A stretch of DNA of 7,921 bases, from contig JASHYD010001139.1 in assembly GCA_030043175.1 (NCBI GenBank), forward strand, positions 1 through 7,921. The letters are read 5' to 3'. Positions 5,571 through 7,921 of the stretch are shown piece by piece. The stretch is from Xanthobacteraceae bacterium. Lineage in GTDB: Bacteria > Pseudomonadota > Alphaproteobacteria > Rhizobiales > Xanthobacteraceae. A program made the translations under genes and the position numbers. Each line of letters opens with the position of its first letter. The first letter of the stretch is position 1. The notes beneath the pieces were generated by a model. It was not told the origin of the DNA. It saw only the letters and a program-made list of their open reading frames with translations, and made no database searches.

Positions 5571-5720
5571 GTGAAACGAGAACCAACATCATTTTTCTTG
5601 CGGCTGCATTCCTCGCTGCCGCCGCAATCTTTGCACCAGTGGATGTCTCTACCTGATAGTCGCCGTCCTACGCCCAGCGGAGCCGGGTCCTCGTTCAGTG
5701 GCGACGCGCATTCAGGGACA
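5571..5720 (+). pseudogene. Possible remnant of a small secreted protein
   Basis: One frame off the neighbouring open frame, codons from 5577 onward read TRTNIIFLAAAFLAAAAIFA then PVDVST and a stop: a textbook signal peptide. Restoring one A in the AAA run at 5574-5576 would put a GTG start at 5571 in frame (M-K-T-R-T...). GGGGAG at 5553-5558 could be a ribosome-binding site, though 12 nt away. After the stop, another frame gives LIVAVL, like the segment that follows the signal peptide in many small Bradyrhizobium proteins. This suggests a decayed gene of perhaps 50-60 codons. The evidence is only the signal-peptide-like run, so the call is tentative; chance hydrophobicity is possible. Confidence 0.35.
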
Positions 5721-5800
5721 ACCACTGTCTTCAAGCAGCCTCCCGGCGTGATCAAGTCGTTTCTCCTTTATGAGTCGCAGCGCGAGATAGCGATAGATAG

Positions 5801-5819
5801 GCTTGTCGTCGCGACAAGC
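5801..5819. repeat. Tight hairpin beyond the deacetylase stop, possible terminator
   Basis: GCTTGTCG (5801-5808) and CGACAAGC (5812-5819) form a perfect 8-bp stem with a 3-nt loop, 27 nt past the stop of the minus-strand deacetylase gene. Neither side has a T-run (the minus-strand tail is CTATCTATCG), so if it ends transcription it would not be a classical intrinsic terminator. Confidence 0.35.
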
Positions 5820-5846
5820 TCTCGCTCGCGGTGAACACCATGTCGC

Positions 5847-6854
5847 TTAAGCAGGACCGGGAAGCCCCGTCTCCGCGACGCGGCCACGCCGCACGACAGG
5901 CGTATGTTCGGGGTGCGCCAATGCCCAGCGCGCGACCTCCTCCTTGCGCGCAAACCACACACCTTCCTTCTGCCGGATATGAGACAGAACGCGATCGAGC
6001 ATCCGCGTCACGGCCGGCATGCCGGCCATGCGGTCATGTGTGCAGATCAGCATCATACGTCGCCGCTTCTCGCTCTCTTCGTAGAGCTGATCGAATTGAT
6101 CCTTCAGCACCTGCTCATAGGAAGGTGGAGAATAGCGGCCAGGAAACGCATTCTGGAAATCGTTGAGGTTGACGGAATAGGGCACAGTGACGAGCGTGCC
6201 TTTGGGCAGCACGTTGATAAATGGTTCGTCGTGGCTCACATCGTCAATGTGATAGAGGAATCCGAGTTCCTGAAGAATTTCGAGCGTGTTGGGACTGTTG
6301 CGAAAACCGGGAGCGTTCCAACCGAGCGGACGCGCGCCGGTGATCCTCTGGATGATCTCGGCGCCTTCGGCAATGCTCCTCTTCTCCTCTTCTTTCGGCA
6401 GGGCGAACAGACTCTCCCAGGTCTTGCCGTGGGCGGCGGCCTCGTGGCCGCGCCGGACGATCTCGCGGGCGAGGTCGGGGTGCCGCTCAACTGCTGCCCC
6501 CACCATGAATGAGGTCGCCTTGACGCCGTGTTTGTCAAAAAGATCGAGCAGCCGCGGCACGCCTTCGACCGCGCCATATTCGAACCAGGTATTGGTAGTG
6601 AGGTCCATGTGTCCGTCGGGCAGCGGACCGGTCAGGGCCTCCGAGCGATAGGGGTTCTGGCCGCCCGCCTCCAGCATCAACGAGGCTGTAACGGCGATCC
6701 GTGCTCCGTTCGGCCAGAACGTCATATTGGCGTCCGCAGAACCGGGCTGCGGCGCAGCCGCGGCGGGGCCCTGCTGGGCGGAACTCGAGCTCGCGGCAAG
6801 TGCCGCCGCGCTCGCGAGGCCGATTGCCTGCAATACATCACGTCGGGAACTCAT
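5847..6854 (-). CDS. Tat-exported polysaccharide deacetylase-like protein (NodB fold, PuuE-like), 335 aa
   Basis: Residues 1-28 are a twin-arginine signal (SRRDVLQ, then an Ala-rich core ending SSAQQ), so the folded protein is likely exported to the periplasm. The NodB domain follows: FWPNGARIAVTASLMLEAGG (46-65), FEYGAVEGVPRLLDLFDKHG (91-110), TSFMVGAAVERHPDL (114-128), GHEAAAHGKTWESL (136-149), GARPLGWNAPGFRNSPNT (173-190), YHIDDVSHDEPF (201-212) and LICTHDRMAG (269-278). This layout is closer to PuuE-type allantoinases and related hydrolases than to NodB or peptidoglycan deacetylases. The TFDDG motif is absent (LMLEAGG instead), and the second metal-binding His of HGxTH is Trp146, as I recall for PuuE, which is described as metal-independent. 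The substrate is therefore open: an N-acetyl sugar, a ureide or another amide. The ATG at 6854 follows AAAGGA (6861-6866) by 6 nt; the open frame runs far upstream, but that part overlaps the next gene. The gene appears intact. Confidence 0.85.
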   Translation of the reverse strand: MSSRRDVLQAIGLASAAALAASSSSAQQGPAAAAPQPGSADANMTFWPNGARIAVTASLMLEAGGQNPYRSEALTGPLPDGHMDLTTNTWFEYGAVEGVPRLLDLFDKHGVKATSFMVGAAVERHPDLAREIVRRGHEAAAHGKTWESLFALPKEEEKRSIAEGAEIIQRITGARPLGWNAPGFRNSPNTLEILQELGFLYHIDDVSHDEPFINVLPKGTLVTVPYSVNLNDFQNAFPGRYSPPSYEQVLKDQFDQLYEESEKRRRMMLICTHDRMAGMPAVTRMLDRVLSHIRQKEGVWFARKEEVARWALAHPEHTPVVRRGRVAETGLPGPA

Positions 6855-6894
6855 GGTCTGTCCTTTCGTTCGCTTTCTTCGGGAGCCTCGGAGA

Positions 6895-6924
6895 AGCATA
6901 CACAAGGCACCGACCGCGTGACAG
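6895..6924 (-). promoter_or_regulatory. Candidate promoter for the deacetylase gene
   Basis: Read on the minus strand, CTGTCA (6919-6924) and TATGCT (6895-6900) are spaced 18 nt and each match four of six sigma-70 consensus positions. The -10 lies about 40 nt before the ATG. The 210-bp gap from the next gene upstream suggests the deacetylase has its own promoter. This is weak motif evidence only. Confidence 0.25.
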
Positions 6925-7065
6925 TGACTGGCGCCGACAAAGGCCGGGGATACAACGACGTTGGAGCAGCTGATGGCCTTCACGCTCACAATCGACGCGA
7001 TCGCAGACGAAACCCGGTTACTTTCCCCATTTTTCGACAGTTCGCGTTCCGCTAGCGCGCCTCCC

Positions 7066-7455
7066 TTAAAGCGGTGAGGTTTTCGAAATAATGAAGGCCG
7101 TGTACTTCTCGTAGGCAAGCACAGGCTTCCTGACACGCCCGACAATGAGTCCAACGATAAGGACTTTCCGTATTTCCCAGATGCCCTTGGTGTTTGAGGC
7201 GTCGCCCACAATACCGCCAACGATGTATTCGGCGTCGATGAATTCGCACGTGCTACCGGACGGGCTCTCCGCGTTAATCCGCGCGATGGCATCGTTAGTG
7301 TCAATGTCGAGCGCAATAAACCGCTCTACTTGATGCGGCGAGTCGCATACAACTCCATTGCCTCGCTCGATTTGTTGCTCCGCCATTCCGGCAGCGATGC
7401 CGAAAAACGGGACGGCGGCGATCCAGAGCGCGCTTGCCAATATTTTTGCCGTCAT
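7066..7455 (-). CDS. Secreted protein with two cysteines, 129 aa
   Basis: A signal peptide covers about residues 1-24 (MTAKILASALWIAAVPFFG core, MAEQQ after it). The mature protein contains VVCDSPHQVERFIAL (35-49), AIARINAESPSGSTCEF (57-71), then IVGGIVGD and a strand-rich end with WEIRKVLIVGLIVG and EKYTAFIISK. Cys37 and Cys70 could form a disulfide. This order, an early VxCxxxxQ(V/A)ER helix, an IN/VNAE segment with a second Cys and a final YTxF strand, recalls a family of small uncharacterised Rhizobiales exported proteins. The ATG at 7455 is supported by GAGGGG (7463-7468) with a 7-nt spacer and by the signal peptide starting exactly there. The open frame extends to 7656, but that part has no protein-like character. 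It lies 211 bp from the deacetylase gene, so operon membership is uncertain. Function unknown. Confidence 0.85.
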   Translation of the reverse strand: MTAKILASALWIAAVPFFGIAAGMAEQQIERGNGVVCDSPHQVERFIALDIDTNDAIARINAESPSGSTCEFIDAEYIVGGIVGDASNTKGIWEIRKVLIVGLIVGRVRKPVLAYEKYTAFIISKTSPL

Positions 7456-7460
7456 GGCTC

Positions 7461-7484
7461 TGCCCCTCTCTGCCCCTCTCTGCC
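7461..7484. repeat. 10-bp tandem repeat duplicating a ribosome-binding region
   Basis: TGCCCCTCTC occurs twice head to tail (7461-7470 and 7471-7480) and is followed by TGCC. On the minus strand each unit supplies GAGAGGGGCA, so the purine-rich Shine-Dalgarno sequence of the 129-aa gene is present twice, 10 bp apart. Only the copy nearer the ATG has standard spacing. Confidence 0.8.
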
Positions 7485-7767
7485 GTACAGTCGCGGATCC
7501 AACCGGGCGACCGGCGGCGGCAATGCCGAGAGCGTGCGGCAGCTCAGCCCTTTCCTCACCGCTCGCGCCTTTCGAAGCTTGCAGCGGTTCCAGTAGACCG
7601 GGCAGCTGGGCGTTACCAAGATAACGCGGCACCGGGGTGACGGCCATCGAATCCATGGCCTACCATGCCAAACCCTCTGCCGCCGACATGCGCCGCGACA
7701 GATTAGGAACCGCGATAGAGCGGCAGGTGGCGGGCGGTTGGCCGTCGCATGCGCGCGACCGCGTTCA

Positions 7768-7920
7768 TCAGAAATCCGGCTTGTCGGCCGTCGGCGGATG
7801 CGCGTTTTTGTCGGAGTAGTGCAGTTCCTGATAATCATGCTGAACGTTTTCGGCGCAGACGCGCTCCTCCCAGTCCGGATTCGCATCGCGGCCATACGTA
7901 ACGGTCGCCGACCAAGGCAT
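7768..7920 (-). CDS. Small protein at the right edge, 50 aa as seen, possibly partial
   Basis: From an ATG at 7918-7920 the minus strand reads a polar, acidic, aromatic-rich protein containing TVTYGRDANPDWEERVCAEN, then HDYQELHYSDKNAHPP and the end DKPDF before TGA. The dense Asp/Tyr/Trp/Glu content with few rare codons looks like a real protein, unlike the other frames here. The ATG sits one base from the window edge, so no ribosome-binding site can be seen and the protein may start further upstream outside the window. No signal peptide or catalytic motif is visible in this part. I do not recognise the family with certainty. The 283 bp between it and the 129-aa gene hold only the tandem repeat and nothing else that I recognise. 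Confidence 0.55.
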   Translation of the reverse strand: MPWSATVTYGRDANPDWEERVCAENVQHDYQELHYSDKNAHPPTADKPDF

Positions 7921-7921
7921 C

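Noticed and set aside
6855..7316. Upstream extension of the deacetylase frame, giving a 489-aa protein
   Set aside because: It overlaps the well-supported 129-aa gene in another frame, lacks a ribosome-binding site, and would bury the Tat signal that starts at 6854.
7456..7656. Upstream extension of the 129-aa secreted protein to 196 aa
   Set aside because: The added residues have no protein-like features, and a signal peptide with a well-spaced ribosome-binding site begins at 7455.
1..7921. CRISPR array, tRNA, rRNA, insertion sequence or integrase
   Set aside because: No regularly spaced repeats, no cloverleaf or rRNA signature and no transposase or recombinase motif were seen on either strand.

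Overview
The window looks like a stretch of an alphaproteobacterial chromosome or genomic island, most likely Bradyrhizobium or a close relative (Nitrobacteraceae). The reasons are the GC-rich coding, the many very short secreted or helical proteins typical of that group, and pseudogenes whose remnants recall Bradyrhizobium-type LigD ligases, multi-receiver hybrid kinases and autotransporters. The taxonomic call rests on remembered family resemblance, not on a search.

Layout, left to right. (1) 1-590: a small secreted Arg/Tyr-rich protein on the minus strand with a clear terminator; a further minus-strand gene probably starts just off the left edge. (2) 589-840: a frameshifted remnant of an ATP-dependent DNA ligase (LigD type), minus strand. 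(3) 841-2823: sparse DNA holding a small secreted Trp/Arg/His-rich protein, a strong long-loop hairpin, and three tiny helical proteins (66, 50 and 57 aa); the last two resemble each other and are divergently arranged. (4) 2894-4221: a minus-strand signalling graveyard. A hybrid kinase/response regulator with three receiver domains is fused, by deletion, to the H-box region and ATPase domain of a HisKA_2-type histidine kinase. Frameshifts, a large deletion and a stop codon show that it is dead. (5) 4573-4923: an intact 116-aa protein with paired CxxC motifs. (6) 5040-5720: an autotransporter beta-barrel fragment lacking both ends, followed by a possible decayed small secreted protein. (7) 5847-7920, minus strand: an intact Tat-exported NodB-fold deacetylase related to PuuE-type allantoinases, a 129-aa secreted protein with a duplicated ribosome-binding region, and a 50-aa protein at the right edge.

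The genes do not form one pathway. The intact ones are mostly small stand-alone units with their own ribosome-binding sites, set among at least four decayed genes. I found no complete defence, mobility, CRISPR or biosynthetic system. The most unusual object is the fused kinase pseudogene; the most interesting intact gene is the PuuE-like Tat-exported deacetylase, in which the second zinc-ligand histidine appears to be Trp.
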